Positions 35,479-44,292 of a stretch of DNA of 64,000 bases are shown here, one piece after another. Numbering within the stretch: position 1 is the stretch's first letter; each line of letters opens with the position of its first letter. Location: assembly GCA_947467605.1 (NCBI GenBank), contig CANIII010000008.1, positions 1 through 64,000 on the forward strand, in the 5' to 3' direction. Made by a program: the position numbers and the translations under genes. The notes under the pieces were generated by a model. That model was given only the letters and a program-made list of their open reading frames with translations. It did no database searches and was not told the DNA's origin. The stretch comes from Acidobacteriota bacterium (GTDB lineage Bacteria > Acidobacteriota > Vicinamibacteria > Vicinamibacterales > SCN-69-37).

Positions 35479-37212
35479 GAAGCTGAATCGCACGACGACC
35501 ACGGTCATGTCGTCGTTGGGTGGTGCACCGGCGCGGTGGTCTTCAACAGCGTTATTGATGTTGTGCACAATTTCTCGCGCCGGCAGGGCGCGCGACGCCT
35601 CGACGACCTTAATGATGCCGGCGCTGGTGAACTCTTCGCTCTTGGAGTTCATCGCCTCCGACGCGCCGTCCGAACAAAACACAAACACATCGTCGTGGCC
35701 GAGGGGCAGCACGATTTCATCGTAGGTCGTGCCGTAGAACGAGCCCAGCGGCACGCCGGGCGACTCGATCTGCGCCACGCCTTCCGCTGATGCGCGCACC
35801 GGGTACGGCACGCCCGAGTTCGACAGCGTCACGGTGCGTCGCTTGAGGTCGAAGACCACGTAGCAGAGCGTGCAGTAGTACTCCTCGAGTTGCCGTTCGT
35901 GCAGGATGGTGTTGATCGATTCCAGCACGGCTTTCGGCGTCGACTGTTCGGGCATGAAGCGTCGACGAAACGTCCGTCCGCGCACCAACTCGCCGGCAAA
36001 GACACTGTAGAGTGCGGCCGGCACGCCTTTGCCCGAGACGTCACCGAGCGCGACGATCAGCGTGTTGGAATCGGGCACGAGAAAATCATAGAAGTCGCCA
36101 CCGAGCTCGCGCGCGGAGGCGAACGAAGCGGCGATGTCGACACCCTTGAGTTTCTTCGGCAACTGCGCGGGCAACAGCGCCGCCTGAACGCGCTTCGCGA
36201 AATGCAGCTCTCGCTCCATTCGCGCTTCAGATGCGGAGACCGCCTCATAGAGTCGGGCGTTCTCAATGGCCACCGCCGCCTGGCTGGCGAGCAGTGTCAG
36301 GATTTCCACATCGCGTTTTGAAAATGCGTCGAGCTCAGGACTCTCGAGGTCGAACACACCAATGCAGCGGTCCTTGAGAAGAATGGGCACCGCCAACTCG
36401 GATCGCACGTCCTCCAGAACCTTGATGTAGCGCGGATCTTTTGAGACGTCTGGCACGATCACGGCTTCGCGATGCAAGGCCGCGTATCCGACCAAGCCTT
36501 CGCCCAGCTTGACCTTGGGAATATCGCACTTCTCGCCGTACTGCACGGCGACCTTCATTTCGAGTTCTTGCTCGGCCTCGTCGTACAGCAGAATGCCAAA
36601 CGTGCGGTAGTCGACAACGCGTCGTGTGAGTTGAGCGATGTTAGACAGCAGCTGATTGAGATCAAGAACCGCGGCGACTTCCTTGCCAATCTCCGCCAGC
36701 ATTTCAAAGGCTTCAGCATCAGCGCGCTCGCGCTCGAAGAGTCGGGCATTGGCGAGCGCCACCGCGACGTGTGCGGCGAACTGACGCAAGATCACCGCGT
36801 CCTGATCGGTGTACTGATCACGCGTGCGGCTCAGAATATTCAGTGCGCCGAGCGCCTTCTTCTTGTAGATCAGCGGCACGGCCAGCGTGGATGCCATGCC
36901 TGGCACCACGGCGATATAGTGCGGATCGGCCGACACATCGCCAATCACCTGGGCCTGCTGAGACTCCACAACGCGGCCAACGATGCCTTCGGAGACGCGA
37001 ACGCGAAAGGGCTTGTCGTCGGGGTAGCCGACGGAATACGCGACGGACAATTCACTGCGTTTCGGATCAAGAAGGTAGACCGCAAACGCGTCGAATGGGA
37101 TCAATCGCCGAATCAGCTCTGGGGTCTTCTGCAGCAGCTCGTTGACATCCAAGACTGCGGTCACCTGACGCCCCAAATCGAACATGGTCAGGAGAATGTC
37201 CCGCTCACTCAT
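35464..37212 (-). CDS. GAF-GAF-SpoIIE serine phosphatase
   Basis: A 582-residue cytoplasmic protein: two GAF domains (about 20-165 and 180-330) and a C-terminal SpoIIE/PP2C phosphatase from about 350, with HFAKRVQAALLP, GGDFYDFLVP, LGDVSGKGVPAAL, NSGVPYPV, FCSDGASEAMN and NDDMTVVVV. GAF ligands are unknown. Together with the membrane SpoIIE protein at 26919 and the PP2C at 56229, it implies partner-switching or Ser/Thr-phosphorylation control. It is divergent from fabZ and shares its -10 site; its 3' end touches the candidate sRNA. Confidence 0.88.
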   Translation of the reverse strand: MSERDILLTMFDLGRQVTAVLDVNELLQKTPELIRRLIPFDAFAVYLLDPKRSELSVAYSVGYPDDKPFRVRVSEGIVGRVVESQQAQVIGDVSADPHYIAVVPGMASTLAVPLIYKKKALGALNILSRTRDQYTDQDAVILRQFAAHVAVALANARLFERERADAEAFEMLAEIGKEVAAVLDLNQLLSNIAQLTRRVVDYRTFGILLYDEAEQELEMKVAVQYGEKCDIPKVKLGEGLVGYAALHREAVIVPDVSKDPRYIKVLEDVRSELAVPILLKDRCIGVFDLESPELDAFSKRDVEILTLLASQAAVAIENARLYEAVSASEARMERELHFAKRVQAALLPAQLPKKLKGVDIAASFASARELGGDFYDFLVPDSNTLIVALGDVSGKGVPAALYSVFAGELVRGRTFRRRFMPEQSTPKAVLESINTILHERQLEEYYCTLCYVVFDLKRRTVTLSNSGVPYPVRASAEGVAQIESPGVPLGSFYGTTYDEIVLPLGHDDVFVFCSDGASEAMNSKSEEFTSAGIIKVVEASRALPAREIVHNINNAVEDHRAGAPPNDDMTVVVVRFSFKKEE

Positions 37213-37220
37213 TACCTTTA

Positions 37221-37228
37221 ACTATACT
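37221..37228. promoter_or_regulatory. Shared divergent -10 element (fabZ / GAF-SpoIIE)
   Basis: ACTATACT gives TATACT on the plus strand and TATAGT on the minus strand. Predicted starts are at 37235 (the GTG of fabZ) and about 37214 (2 bases before the phosphatase ATG). Only 22 bases separate the two coding regions. Confidence 0.5.
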
Positions 37229-37234
37229 TGGAAG

Positions 37235-37702
37235 GTGCTGACCTTGCCGCTGGACTACACGGCCATCGAACGGATTTTGCCCCATCGTTATCCGTTCCTG
37301 CTCGTTGATCGCGTGACCGAACTCGAGCCCGACAAACGCATTGTCGGGATCAAGAACATCTCGCTCAACGAGCGCTATCTGTCGCACAACACCGGCGAAC
37401 CGCCGTCGCTGCCGCCAACGATCCTGACCGAGGCCGTCGCGCAAGTCGGCGCGATTCTGATTCTGTCGAAGCCGGAAAACCGCGAGAAGTTGATCTATTT
37501 CATGGGGATCGAGCGCGTGCGGTTTCGGCAGCCAGTGCATCCGGGGGATGTCGTGGAAATTGAAGCCATCGTGCGACGACTGCGCAGCCGTATGGGTGTG
37601 CTGAGCGGGCGCGCGCGCGTCAATGGCAAGATCGTGTGCCACGGCACGATGACGTTCGCGCTAGGGGAGCGGACGGCCGGAGCGCCCAGCAACGAGAGTT
37701 AG
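37235..37702 (+). CDS. fabZ: 3-hydroxyacyl-ACP dehydratase FabZ
   Basis: A 155-residue hot-dog-fold dehydratase that removes water from 3-hydroxyacyl-ACP in fatty-acid elongation. HRYPFLLVDRV carries the catalytic histidine and PPTILTEAVAQVGA the glutamate; FMGIERVRFRQPVHPGD is also typical. An ATG 51 bases upstream would overlap the divergent phosphatase. Two better starts exist: the GTG chosen, exactly at the predicted transcription start, and a TTG 9 bases later with GGAAGG 8 bases before it. The 3' end overlaps the convergent HExxH gene by 42 bases. No other lipid A or fatty-acid gene is adjacent. Confidence 0.87.
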   Translation: MLTLPLDYTAIERILPHRYPFLLVDRVTELEPDKRIVGIKNISLNERYLSHNTGEPPSLPPTILTEAVAQVGAILILSKPENREKLIYFMGIERVRFRQPVHPGDVVEIEAIVRRLRSRMGVLSGRARVNGKIVCHGTMTFALGERTAGAPSNES

Positions 37703-38284
37703 CGCCATGAACGCGGCCTTCACGCCGCGTGATGCCCAGACCGCCCACCTCTGATCGGGCTTCAGGTACCGATATCCATCCAGTAGTGCCGGCGCCAGAA
37801 TCAGCGCGCCGATGACCGGTTCAGGCCAGCCGGATCTTCCAAGCGACCTCGACATTCCGAGCGGATCACGTTCGGGTGGACCGAGGCGTCCAATCGCGGC
37901 GCCCGCGTACATCGCTGACGTGGCGAGATTGAAGATGAGCACGCCTTTGAGAAATGGCCGGGACTCGTCGCGCAAATGTGGACGCGCGGTCAACAGCCAT
38001 TCGGTTCCGACATGCTGCATCCAGAAGCCTGCAGAGGAAATCACGAACTCCTGCTGACGCGTGACGGGCTCGTGCGTGATGGCAAAGAACGGAATGCCTG
38101 CGTAGCGAATCGGCTTCGTGCCCGGATGCGCATCAAACAGCGCACCCGTGATGAGATGACCCGATTCATGCACCACCAGACCCATCGACGCACCGGCGAG
38201 CAGCGAGACGGTCTTGCGTGCCACGGTCTGCGCAGACGCGATCCCCGGAATGAGACACAGCGCGATGATGGCGAGTGCCTTCAT
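37661..38284 (-). CDS. Small HExxH membrane protein (putative metallopeptidase)
   Basis: A 207-residue protein with a signal-like N-terminus (IIALCLIPGIASAQ), then SMGLVVHESGHLITG, a HExxH zinc-site motif within a hydrophobic helix as in M50-type intramembrane peptidases. Two to three further hydrophobic segments follow. No NPDG-like second motif was recognised, so M50 membership is a guess. It overlaps the EamA transporter stop by 4 bases (ATGA) and runs 42 bases into fabZ on the other strand. Confidence 0.55.
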   Translation of the reverse strand: MKALAIIALCLIPGIASAQTVARKTVSLLAGASMGLVVHESGHLITGALFDAHPGTKPIRYAGIPFFAITHEPVTRQQEFVISSAGFWMQHVGTEWLLTARPHLRDESRPFLKGVLIFNLATSAMYAGAAIGRLGPPERDPLGMSRSLGRSGWPEPVIGALILAPALLDGYRYLKPDQRWAVWASRGVKAAFMALTLVAGRSGRPLP

Positions 38285-39192
38285 GACACATCTCCCTCGG
38301 GCGCTTTGCCCGGTCTCACAATCAACATCCCCACGGCAATCACGGCCGCAGCCACAAGCTGGCGAACATCAAAGGGCTCGTGCAACAACACGATGCCGAG
38401 CGCCACAGCGATGACGGGATTCACATAGGTATAGAGCGACACGACGGCAATGGGCAGATGCTTGAGCGCATACGAATACGCCACGAACGCGACAACCGAC
38501 CCCAGCACAGTGAGGTAGGCCAGCGAGAGCGCGGTGGGCGTGGAGAACGACAAATGCTCCCACTCCCCACGCACCGTGCCACCCACGGTCAGGAAGATGC
38601 CGCCAAACAACATCTGGAGAGTGGCGGCCCCGAGTACATCACCTGACATCACGTGACGCTTGGTGTACGACGACGCGAGTGACCAGCCGATGCAGGCAAC
38701 CTGCACAGCGACCACGCCGATCAGAACGCCGCGGGCACCGGCGCCACCGAGCGACAGGTCCGGCCACACCAACATCACAATGCCGAGAAAGCCAACACCC
38801 ATGCCGATGAGTTGACGGGGATGGAGTCGTCCCCCACCCGGAAAGGCCGCGTCGACGCCGACCATCCAGAATGGGCTCGTTGCGACGAGCACCGCGGTGA
38901 GTCCACTGCTGAGATAGCCTTCACCCGTCACGACGCCGCCGTTACCGAGCGTGAGCATGAAGAAGCCGATGGCCGCCTGCGTGGGCCAGGCGCTGGCGGG
39001 CGGCAGGCGGCGGCCCTGCAGTTTCAAGACGGCCACCATGATGGCGGCGGCGAACAGATATCGGAAACCACCGAGCAATAGCGGAGGAATCGTGCCGAGC
39101 GCGATTTTGATCGCCAGGTACGTCGTGCCCCAGATGAGGCAGATCGCGAACCAGGCGATCCAGGCTCGGCGCGTGTGATGCTCAGTGGTCAC
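38281..39192 (-). CDS. EamA/DMT-family transporter
   Basis: A 303-residue inner-membrane protein with ten hydrophobic helices in two EamA halves. The N-terminal WFAICLIWGTTYLAIKIAL is characteristic of the YedA/RhaT-like drug/metabolite transporter group. It probably exports a small metabolite; the substrate is unknown. It lies 5 bases downstream of the HD/OB gene and overlaps the next gene, so the four minus-strand genes from 40960 to 37661 look like one operon. Confidence 0.87.
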   Translation of the reverse strand: MTTEHHTRRAWIAWFAICLIWGTTYLAIKIALGTIPPLLLGGFRYLFAAAIMVAVLKLQGRRLPPASAWPTQAAIGFFMLTLGNGGVVTGEGYLSSGLTAVLVATSPFWMVGVDAAFPGGGRLHPRQLIGMGVGFLGIVMLVWPDLSLGGAGARGVLIGVVAVQVACIGWSLASSYTKRHVMSGDVLGAATLQMLFGGIFLTVGGTVRGEWEHLSFSTPTALSLAYLTVLGSVVAFVAYSYALKHLPIAVVSLYTYVNPVIAVALGIVLLHEPFDVRQLVAAAVIAVGMLIVRPGKAPEGDVS

Positions 39193-39197
39193 GCGCG

Positions 39198-40163
39198 CTA
39201 CGCCTGCGGCGGTTTGAACAGGACGCGGTCGAGTCGTTTGCTGTACTGCGTGAATGGACCGTCACCGTCATCGTCCGCAATGTGTTTGCGGAGCTGAAAC
39301 ATCTTCGCGTCGAGGTCGTCGGCGGTCGCGAAGATGAACGCTTCGAGCGTCAGCGGCAAGACGGGCGAACCGTTCTCGCGCGCGCCATGATGCGAGAGCA
39401 CGATGTGTTCGAGTGCGAGTCGGAGGTCGTTGGGGAATGACGGGTCTTCACGAATCGCATCACGCAGCATGCCGAGACCGATCGCGATGTGCCCGACGAG
39501 ATTGCCCGCGATCGAATATCCCGTGGCGCCCTCGTAGGTGAGTTCCTCGGTTTTGCCCAGATCGTGCAGCACCGCGCCGGCCACGATCATGTCGCGATCG
39601 ACGTGGTAGGCGTCGGCGAGGAAGGTGCCCACCTCCATGATCTTCAGCAGGTGTTCGAGCAAGCCGCCACGGTACGCGTGATGCACGGTGACTGCGGCCG
39701 GCCAAATCCGAAGTCGGTCACCGTGCGTGGCGACGATGCGCTCCAGCAGCGCGCGCAGCTCGGGCCGTTTCACCGCCGCGATGCGGCCCTGGAGCTCCTG
39801 CCACATCTCAGTCAGCGGTCGCGGTGAACTGGGAATGCAGTCCTCTTCGCGAAAACCATCGACGGCGTCTTTGGCGGCATTGACGCGACGCACGTTTTCG
39901 ATGACCAGCTCGACCTGCTGTTTGAACACATTCCCGCGGGCCTGGATCTTGACGAAGTCGCCCTTGTTGAATTGCGTGTTCAGCGAGTCGGCACCATCGA
40001 AGACCTTGCCGGCAATCTCACCGGTCGCGTCCTGCAACATCAGCGAGAGGTAACTACCGCCGTTTTTGGTGGGACGCAGGTCCTTTTGTGAGCAGAGGAA
40101 GAAACCCCAGCCCGAGGCAGCGCCGTCGATTTCAGCAATGGGAGGCAAGCGGAAGATCGCCAT
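39198..40163 (-). CDS. OB-fold / HD-domain 3'-5' exoribonuclease YhaM-like
   Basis: A 321-residue protein. An N-terminal OB-fold nucleic-acid-binding region (GSYLSLMLQDATGEIAGKVF) is followed by an HD domain with VHHAYRGGLLEHLLK, VLHDLGK and LSHHGARENG. This order matches YhaM/CBF1-type 3'-5' exoribonucleases. The ATG at MAIFRLPP shares a base with the upstream SDR stop (TGATG), so it is chosen over an ATG 36 bases earlier. Coupling of a ribonuclease to a fatty-acid reductase is probably only positional. Confidence 0.83.
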   Translation of the reverse strand: MAIFRLPPIAEIDGAASGWGFFLCSQKDLRPTKNGGSYLSLMLQDATGEIAGKVFDGADSLNTQFNKGDFVKIQARGNVFKQQVELVIENVRRVNAAKDAVDGFREEDCIPSSPRPLTEMWQELQGRIAAVKRPELRALLERIVATHGDRLRIWPAAVTVHHAYRGGLLEHLLKIMEVGTFLADAYHVDRDMIVAGAVLHDLGKTEELTYEGATGYSIAGNLVGHIAIGLGMLRDAIREDPSFPNDLRLALEHIVLSHHGARENGSPVLPLTLEAFIFATADDLDAKMFQLRKHIADDDGDGPFTQYSKRLDRVLFKPPQA

Positions 40164-40960
40164 CAGGACACGAATCCAAAGGTGCCGCGACCGAGCCACG
40201 CAGCGCCGTCAATAGTCAACACATCGCCGGTAATGTAGTTCGACAACGGCGACACCAGAAACGTGACGGCATCGGCCACCTCGCTGGGTTTCCCCCATCG
40301 TTTGAGCGGCACCATGTCGGTGATCCGCGCCACGTCAGCCTCGGACGCCCACAGTTGTTTCGCGGCACCCGGCGATTCGATCGGCCCCGGTGCCACGGCA
40401 TTGACGCGAATCTTGTGCTGCGCCCACTCCACGGCCAGCGTCTGTGTCATCGACAGCACGCCGGCTTTGGCGGCCGCCGAATGAATGGTGCCAGCGCTGC
40501 CGGTCCAGACGTAGTTCGCGAGGATCGACACAATGGTGCCACCGTGACCGTTCGCAATCATGTGGCGACCCACCGCGCGCGAGCAGTAGAAGCTGCCATT
40601 CAGCACGATGTTGATGACGGCGTTCCATCCGTTCGGCGACAAATCTTCAGCCTTGCACACGAAGTTGCCGGCCGCGTTGTTGATCAGGATATCAACGCGA
40701 CCGAATCGTGAGACGGCCTCGCTCACCATGGCATCGACATCTTCCGGGTTGCGGACATCCGTGACGACGGTCAGAACGGGCGCGCCGGGTACCGCGGCCT
40801 CGATCGCCGCAGCGCCATCAGCGAGATGCAACTCGGTGCGACTCGCCAGGACCACATTCGCGCCGAGCGACGCAAACCGCTGCGCGGTCGCCAAGCCAAG
40901 GCCCGTGCCGCCGCCGGTGATGATGGCGGTCTGTCCGGCAAGCAAATCCGCTGTGAACAT
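40163..40960 (-). CDS. 2,4-dienoyl-CoA reductase-like SDR
   Basis: A 265-residue short-chain dehydrogenase. The TGGGTGLG cofactor motif and NNAAGNF are present, but the usual YxxxK is SAAAK, with serine in place of tyrosine. That, with IHSAAAKAGVLSMTQTLAVEW, is the hallmark of the 2,4-dienoyl-CoA reductase (DECR) group, which reduces conjugated intermediates of unsaturated fatty-acid breakdown using NADPH. It therefore is likely active, not degenerate. A TACACT box ends 9 bases before the ATG. Confidence 0.8.
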   Translation of the reverse strand: MFTADLLAGQTAIITGGGTGLGLATAQRFASLGANVVLASRTELHLADGAAAIEAAVPGAPVLTVVTDVRNPEDVDAMVSEAVSRFGRVDILINNAAGNFVCKAEDLSPNGWNAVINIVLNGSFYCSRAVGRHMIANGHGGTIVSILANYVWTGSAGTIHSAAAKAGVLSMTQTLAVEWAQHKIRVNAVAPGPIESPGAAKQLWASEADVARITDMVPLKRWGKPSEVADAVTFLVSPLSNYITGDVLTIDGAAWLGRGTFGFVS

Positions 40961-40968
40961 GACGTTTC

Positions 40969-40991
40969 AGTGTATCGCCAGATGCTAGTAT
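40969..40991. promoter_or_regulatory. Divergent -10 elements (DECR / PCYCGC lipoprotein)
   Basis: TACACT on the minus strand (40974-40969) predicts a 2-base leader for the reductase gene. TAGTAT on the plus strand (40986-40991) ends 6 bases before the lipoprotein ATG, so that message would start at or beside its start codon. Confidence 0.4.
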
Positions 40992-40996
40992 TTCGC

Positions 40997-41524
40997 ATGC
41001 GCTCACGCCTGTTGTTGGCCGCCGCTGCCCTGCTGATCGTCACGTCGTGCTCGAATAACTCGGCACCACCAGACGGATCGCAGAGCATGGCGCGTCCGGC
41101 GAGCGTGGCGCCGCAAGCGAATAGCGAGAATCCGCTGTTTGTCGCCGCCGATCTGCCGCTGCTGCCGGCTGGTGCACCCTCGGCACCGCGCCCACTCTCG
41201 GTGGTCAAGGCGGCGTACGAGTTTGCCGCGCGGCATCCGGAAGTGATTGGCTATGTGCCGTGCTTCTGCGGATGTGAACGTGGCGGGCACAAGAGCAATG
41301 AATCCTGTTTTGTCGCTGGTCGGCGCGACAAGACCATCACCTGGGACAACCACGGCATCGGCTGCGAGATCTGCCTGGATGTGGCGACCGAAACCATGCA
41401 AATGCATAACGCCGGCGCCACCGTCGCGCAGATTCGGCAATTGATCGAGAAGAAGTACGCCGGTCTCTACGAAGGCCACACGCCCACGCCGCCGGCCCCG
41501 CGCGGCAGCGGTTCGCAGCACTAA
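40997..41524 (+). CDS. PCYCGC-motif lipoprotein
   Basis: A 175-residue lipoprotein: an N-terminal signal with a VTSC lipobox at about residues 16-19, a Ser/Pro-rich linker, then YVPCFCGCERGGHKSNESCF, which matches the PCYCGC-domain signature, and a later GCEICLD. The nine or so cysteines suggest metal or cofactor binding; the function of the family is not established. It is followed by a histidine kinase gene 9 bases downstream, which has its own possible -10 overlapping this stop codon. Confidence 0.78.
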   Translation: MRSRLLLAAAALLIVTSCSNNSAPPDGSQSMARPASVAPQANSENPLFVAADLPLLPAGAPSAPRPLSVVKAAYEFAARHPEVIGYVPCFCGCERGGHKSNESCFVAGRRDKTITWDNHGIGCEICLDVATETMQMHNAGATVAQIRQLIEKKYAGLYEGHTPTPPAPRGSGSQH

Positions 41525-41527
41525 ACC
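41522..41527 (+). promoter_or_regulatory. -10 element of the hybrid kinase gene
   Basis: TAAACC, overlapping the lipoprotein stop codon, ends 7 bases before the GTG start of the kinase gene. It resembles the TAAACT before 17103, but lacks the final T, so it is weak evidence. Confidence 0.25.
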
Positions 41528-41533
41528 GCCACC

Positions 41534-43075
41534 GTGGCGACTGCTCCGAACGCGTCACTCGGCAGCGACGCGTTCGCACGCCTGTTTGAGGCGGTGCACG
41601 AAGGCGTCTACATCGGCCTCGTGGGCGCCGTGCCCAACATCGCTGTCACCCTCGCCGCAAATCCCCATCTGCGTTTGATGTTTGGCTGGGCAGAGGACGT
41701 GCCCGTCGCCGACGTGCAGCCCTTTCATCACGCGCGATTTGTGGACGAGCAGGCGCGCGCGTCATTCCTGCAGCAACTCACGCGCGACGGCTACGCGCGC
41801 GACTATCTGCTCCGGCTTCGACGAGCCGACAAGTCCGCGATGTGGGTGGAAGTGACCGCGCGCGCGGAACCCGCGCCCGAAGCCGGCGCCTTGCGCGTCG
41901 AGGCCGTGATGCGCGACGTCACCGAGCGCAAGAAGCTTGAGGATCAGGCGCGCGATTTGTACCACCAGTTGTTGCAGGCGGAAAAGCTGGCCTCACTCGG
42001 GCAAACAATGAGCGGTGTCGCGCACGAGTTGAATAACCCGCTCGCCACGGTGCTCGCGTGCGCCGAGCGGCTCACCGGCAAACCACTCGACGACACCACG
42101 CGCCGCGACCTCGACGCCATCCACAACGCTGCGGAACGTGCGGCGCGCATCGTCCGCAACCTGCAAACATTTGCCCGCAAGCGCCACACGACGCGCACGA
42201 TGGTGGATCTCAATCATGTCGTGCGAGACACTCTGGCGCTTCGTGCGTACGAGCAGCGCGTGGCGAACGTGGTCATTCTGGAAGCGCTGGCGGCAGGCCT
42301 TCCGCATGTGTTTGCCGATCCTCATCAGATTCAACAGGTCTTGCTGAACCTCATCATCAACGCCGAGCAGGCCATGCTCGGCGCGAACGGTCGCGGCACG
42401 TTGATCCTCCGTTCGTGGCACGAACCCGACGAGGATGTGATCAAACTTGAAGTGAGTGACGATGGACCTGGCGTGCCCGCAGATGTGCAGGCGAAGATCT
42501 TTGATCCGTTCTTCACGACAAAGGAAGTGGGCAAGGGCACCGGGCTCGGTCTGACGGTGGCCTATGCGATTGCGCAGGAACACGGCGGCATTCTGAAAGT
42601 CGCGTCGAGTGGTGGACGCGGTGCGTCATTCACGCTGGCACTGCCGGCCGGCGGCACACAGATGCGCATGAGCGCGCCGCTGCCGCCCCGACCCGCGCCG
42701 GACGTGCCGCCGGGGACACGCGCGCTCGTCGTGGAAGATGAAGCCGCACTCGGGCAGGCGGTCGCTGACGCCCTGGGTGATGAAGGATTTGTTGTCGACC
42801 GCGCGTCCAACGGCGAAGAGGCGCTCGCCTGGATCGCGCGGACCACTTACGATCTCGTGATTTGTGATCTCAAGATGCCGAAGCTGGACGGCCCGTCGCT
42901 CTTTCGACAGCTCGCCGTGACCCACCCCACCCTGAGCACACACATGGTGTTTGTCACAGGTGACGTGGCGGGCACAGACGCCGAGCGGTTCCTCGAAGAA
43001 TGCGGATGCCGTTGGCTCGCGAAGCCGTTCAGGCTGCGAGATCTCGTCCGCGTCGCACGAGAGACAGTCGGGTAG
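41534..43075 (+). CDS. Hybrid histidine kinase (PAS-HisKA-HATPase-REC)
   Basis: A 513-residue soluble hybrid sensor kinase. A PAS domain at about 15-130 is followed by HisKA with H164 in [17 protein letters not shown], a HATPase with [26 protein letters not shown] and GTGLGL (about 250-370), and a receiver domain from about 395 with D445 in [13 protein letters not shown] and the lysine in LAKPFR. No transmembrane segment is present, so the signal is probably cytoplasmic. The start is GTG. Its 3' end overlaps the convergent sigma-factor gene by 47 bases. Confidence 0.9.
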   Translation: MATAPNASLGSDAFARLFEAVHEGVYIGLVGAVPNIAVTLAANPHLRLMFGWAEDVPVADVQPFHHARFVDEQARASFLQQLTRDGYARDYLLRLRRADKSAMWVEVTARAEPAPEAGALRVEAVMRDVTERKKLEDQARDLYHQLLQAEKLASLGQTMSGVAHELNNPLATVLACAERLTGKPLDDTTRRDLDAIHNAAERAARIVRNLQTFARKRHTTRTMVDLNHVVRDTLALRAYEQRVANVVILEALAAGLPHVFADPHQIQQVLLNLIINAEQAMLGANGRGTLILRSWHEPDEDVIKLEVSDDGPGVPADVQAKIFDPFFTTKEVGKGTGLGLTVAYAIAQEHGGILKVASSGGRGASFTLALPAGGTQMRMSAPLPPRPAPDVPPGTRALVVEDEAALGQAVADALGDEGFVVDRASNGEEALAWIARTTYDLVICDLKMPKLDGPSLFRQLAVTHPTLSTHMVFVTGDVAGTDAERFLEECGCRWLAKPFRLRDLVRVARETVG

Positions 43076-43838
43076 CCGGCGCACTGTCCTTCGATTTCTT
43101 CGAGGGCGCTGGGGTAAGAAACGCATCGACGGCCACGCCGAGCGCATGCTTCAACCGGCTGATCGCGCGCGCATGAAGCTGCGAGACTCGAGACTCGTTG
43201 ACGCCAATCGCATCACCGATCTCCTTCATCGTCGCGTCCTTGAAGTAATACATCGAGATGATCTTGCGTTCACGCGACGGCAGCGCGCGCATCGCGGCGC
43301 GGATCTTTTCGCGGACTTCCACCTGTGCGTAGGTGGCGTCGGGTGACATCGGTTCGCTCGGCACCAGGACGGCCGGCAGTGTCGATGGATCGAGTGTCTC
43401 GAGATTCGCAAGCGCGGAGGTGGACTCGATCGTGTTGATGCGGACGATCGTGCGCTCGAGACGCGCGGTGTCGGTGCCGACCCGCGCAGCCAAGTCGGCC
43501 AGCGTGGGCTCGGCGCCCAGTTCGCGGCGCAGCAGTTCACGTGCGGCTTCGAGTTCGCGGCGCACGCGACGCACGCCGCGCGGCCACGCATCTTTTCGGA
43601 GCGCGTCGATCATCGCCCCGCGAACTCGGCGTTCGGCAAAGGTCTCAAATTTGATGCCTCGCCCCTCGTCGAACCGGTGAGCGGCGTCCATCAGGCCGAG
43701 GACGCCGTCCTGGACGAGATCTCCCAAATCGATTGAATGGGGCATCGTCGACGCCATTCGGCGCGCTAGGGACTCCACAAAGGGCAGGCTAGCGATCACG
43801 CGGTCTTGCTGGTCGGCGGCGAGTGGGGCGCGTTGCAT
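43029..43838 (-). CDS. FliA/WhiG-type RNA polymerase sigma factor
   Basis: A 269-residue sigma-70 family protein of group 3 type: region 2 with DLVQDGVLGLMDAAHRFDEGRGIKF-type sequence, region 3 with LRRELGAEPTLADLAARVG, and region 4 with LPSRERKIISMYYFKDATMKEIG and ESRVSQLHARAISRLK. This is the sigma-28 (flagella/chemotaxis, sporulation) arrangement, but no flagellar or anti-sigma gene occurs here. GGAGG sits 7 bases before the ATG, and a CCTTC-ATAC-GAAGG hairpin lies in the leader. Two SpoIIE phosphatases elsewhere in the window could belong to its control circuit; this is speculation. Confidence 0.87.
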   Translation of the reverse strand: MQRAPLAADQQDRVIASLPFVESLARRMASTMPHSIDLGDLVQDGVLGLMDAAHRFDEGRGIKFETFAERRVRGAMIDALRKDAWPRGVRRVRRELEAARELLRRELGAEPTLADLAARVGTDTARLERTIVRINTIESTSALANLETLDPSTLPAVLVPSEPMSPDATYAQVEVREKIRAAMRALPSRERKIISMYYFKDATMKEIGDAIGVNESRVSQLHARAISRLKHALGVAVDAFLTPAPSKKSKDSAPATRLSLVRRGRDLAA

Positions 43839-44088
43839 GTTGGAACCTCCAAGGGACCTTCATACGAAGGCCGTGCCTCCCTCTTCCGCAATGGCGGTGC
43901 CAATGATCTGTACGAACAAAAGACGAAAATATTGGTCAGGCGTGTCTGCCGCCTAAAGCTATTCATTTCATCAACTTAGAAGGAATATGCCGAGCTGTGC
44001 ATTGGTGTGAAGTGGCGTGACGGCCTGACAACTCACGTCAATTGCATGACGTTTTGACAGACCTATGGTCAAAGCATTGACCAATAGT
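43839..44088. promoter_or_regulatory. AT-rich intergenic region with a TGGTCAA dyad
   Basis: The longest gap in the window, upstream of the sigma-factor gene and downstream of the DHp-like gene, is clearly richer in A+T than its surroundings. A perfect inverted repeat TGGTCAA-N4-TTGACCA lies at 44066-44083, and a TTGGTCA half site near 43930. These could be operator sites, for example for the HTH protein encoded next door, or a terminator for the DHp-like gene. No tRNA or ORF of substance was found. Confidence 0.35.
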
Positions 44089-44292
44089 TCACGCCTTTTC
44101 TGCCGCAGAGCTATGTTGTTTGATGCGCCTGGCCGTGCTGATGGCATCGAGCGCGCCGGCCACGATCTGAGCGGCACGTGACTTGTGCTTCTCATCGCTG
44201 AGCCGATGCTCAAGCAGTTCAGCGTTCGCGAGGACGACCCCGAGCTGATTGTTCAGCTGATGGAGCAGGGTGTTCAGATCGGAGTCTGGCAC
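44089..44292 (-). CDS. Stand-alone histidine-kinase DHp-like small protein
   Basis: A 67-residue protein, almost entirely two predicted helices. LLHQLNNQLGVVLANAELL reproduces the H-box of histidine kinases (compare [17 protein letters not shown] in the kinase at 41534), with a second helix ending in ARRIKQHSS. There is no ATPase domain, so it could be a phosphotransfer protein like Spo0B or HPt, or a decoy for a receiver domain. It starts with a GTG immediately after the stop codon of the HTH gene. No ribosome-binding site is seen, fitting translational coupling. Too short to be certain that it is expressed. Confidence 0.6.
   Translation of the reverse strand: MPDSDLNTLLHQLNNQLGVVLANAELLEHRLSDEKHKSRAAQIVAGALDAISTARRIKQHSSAAEKA

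Noticed and set aside
40163-40960. Loss of the catalytic tyrosine in the SDR enzyme, taken as inactivation
   Set aside because: The serine in SAAAK is the normal state in 2,4-dienoyl-CoA reductases.
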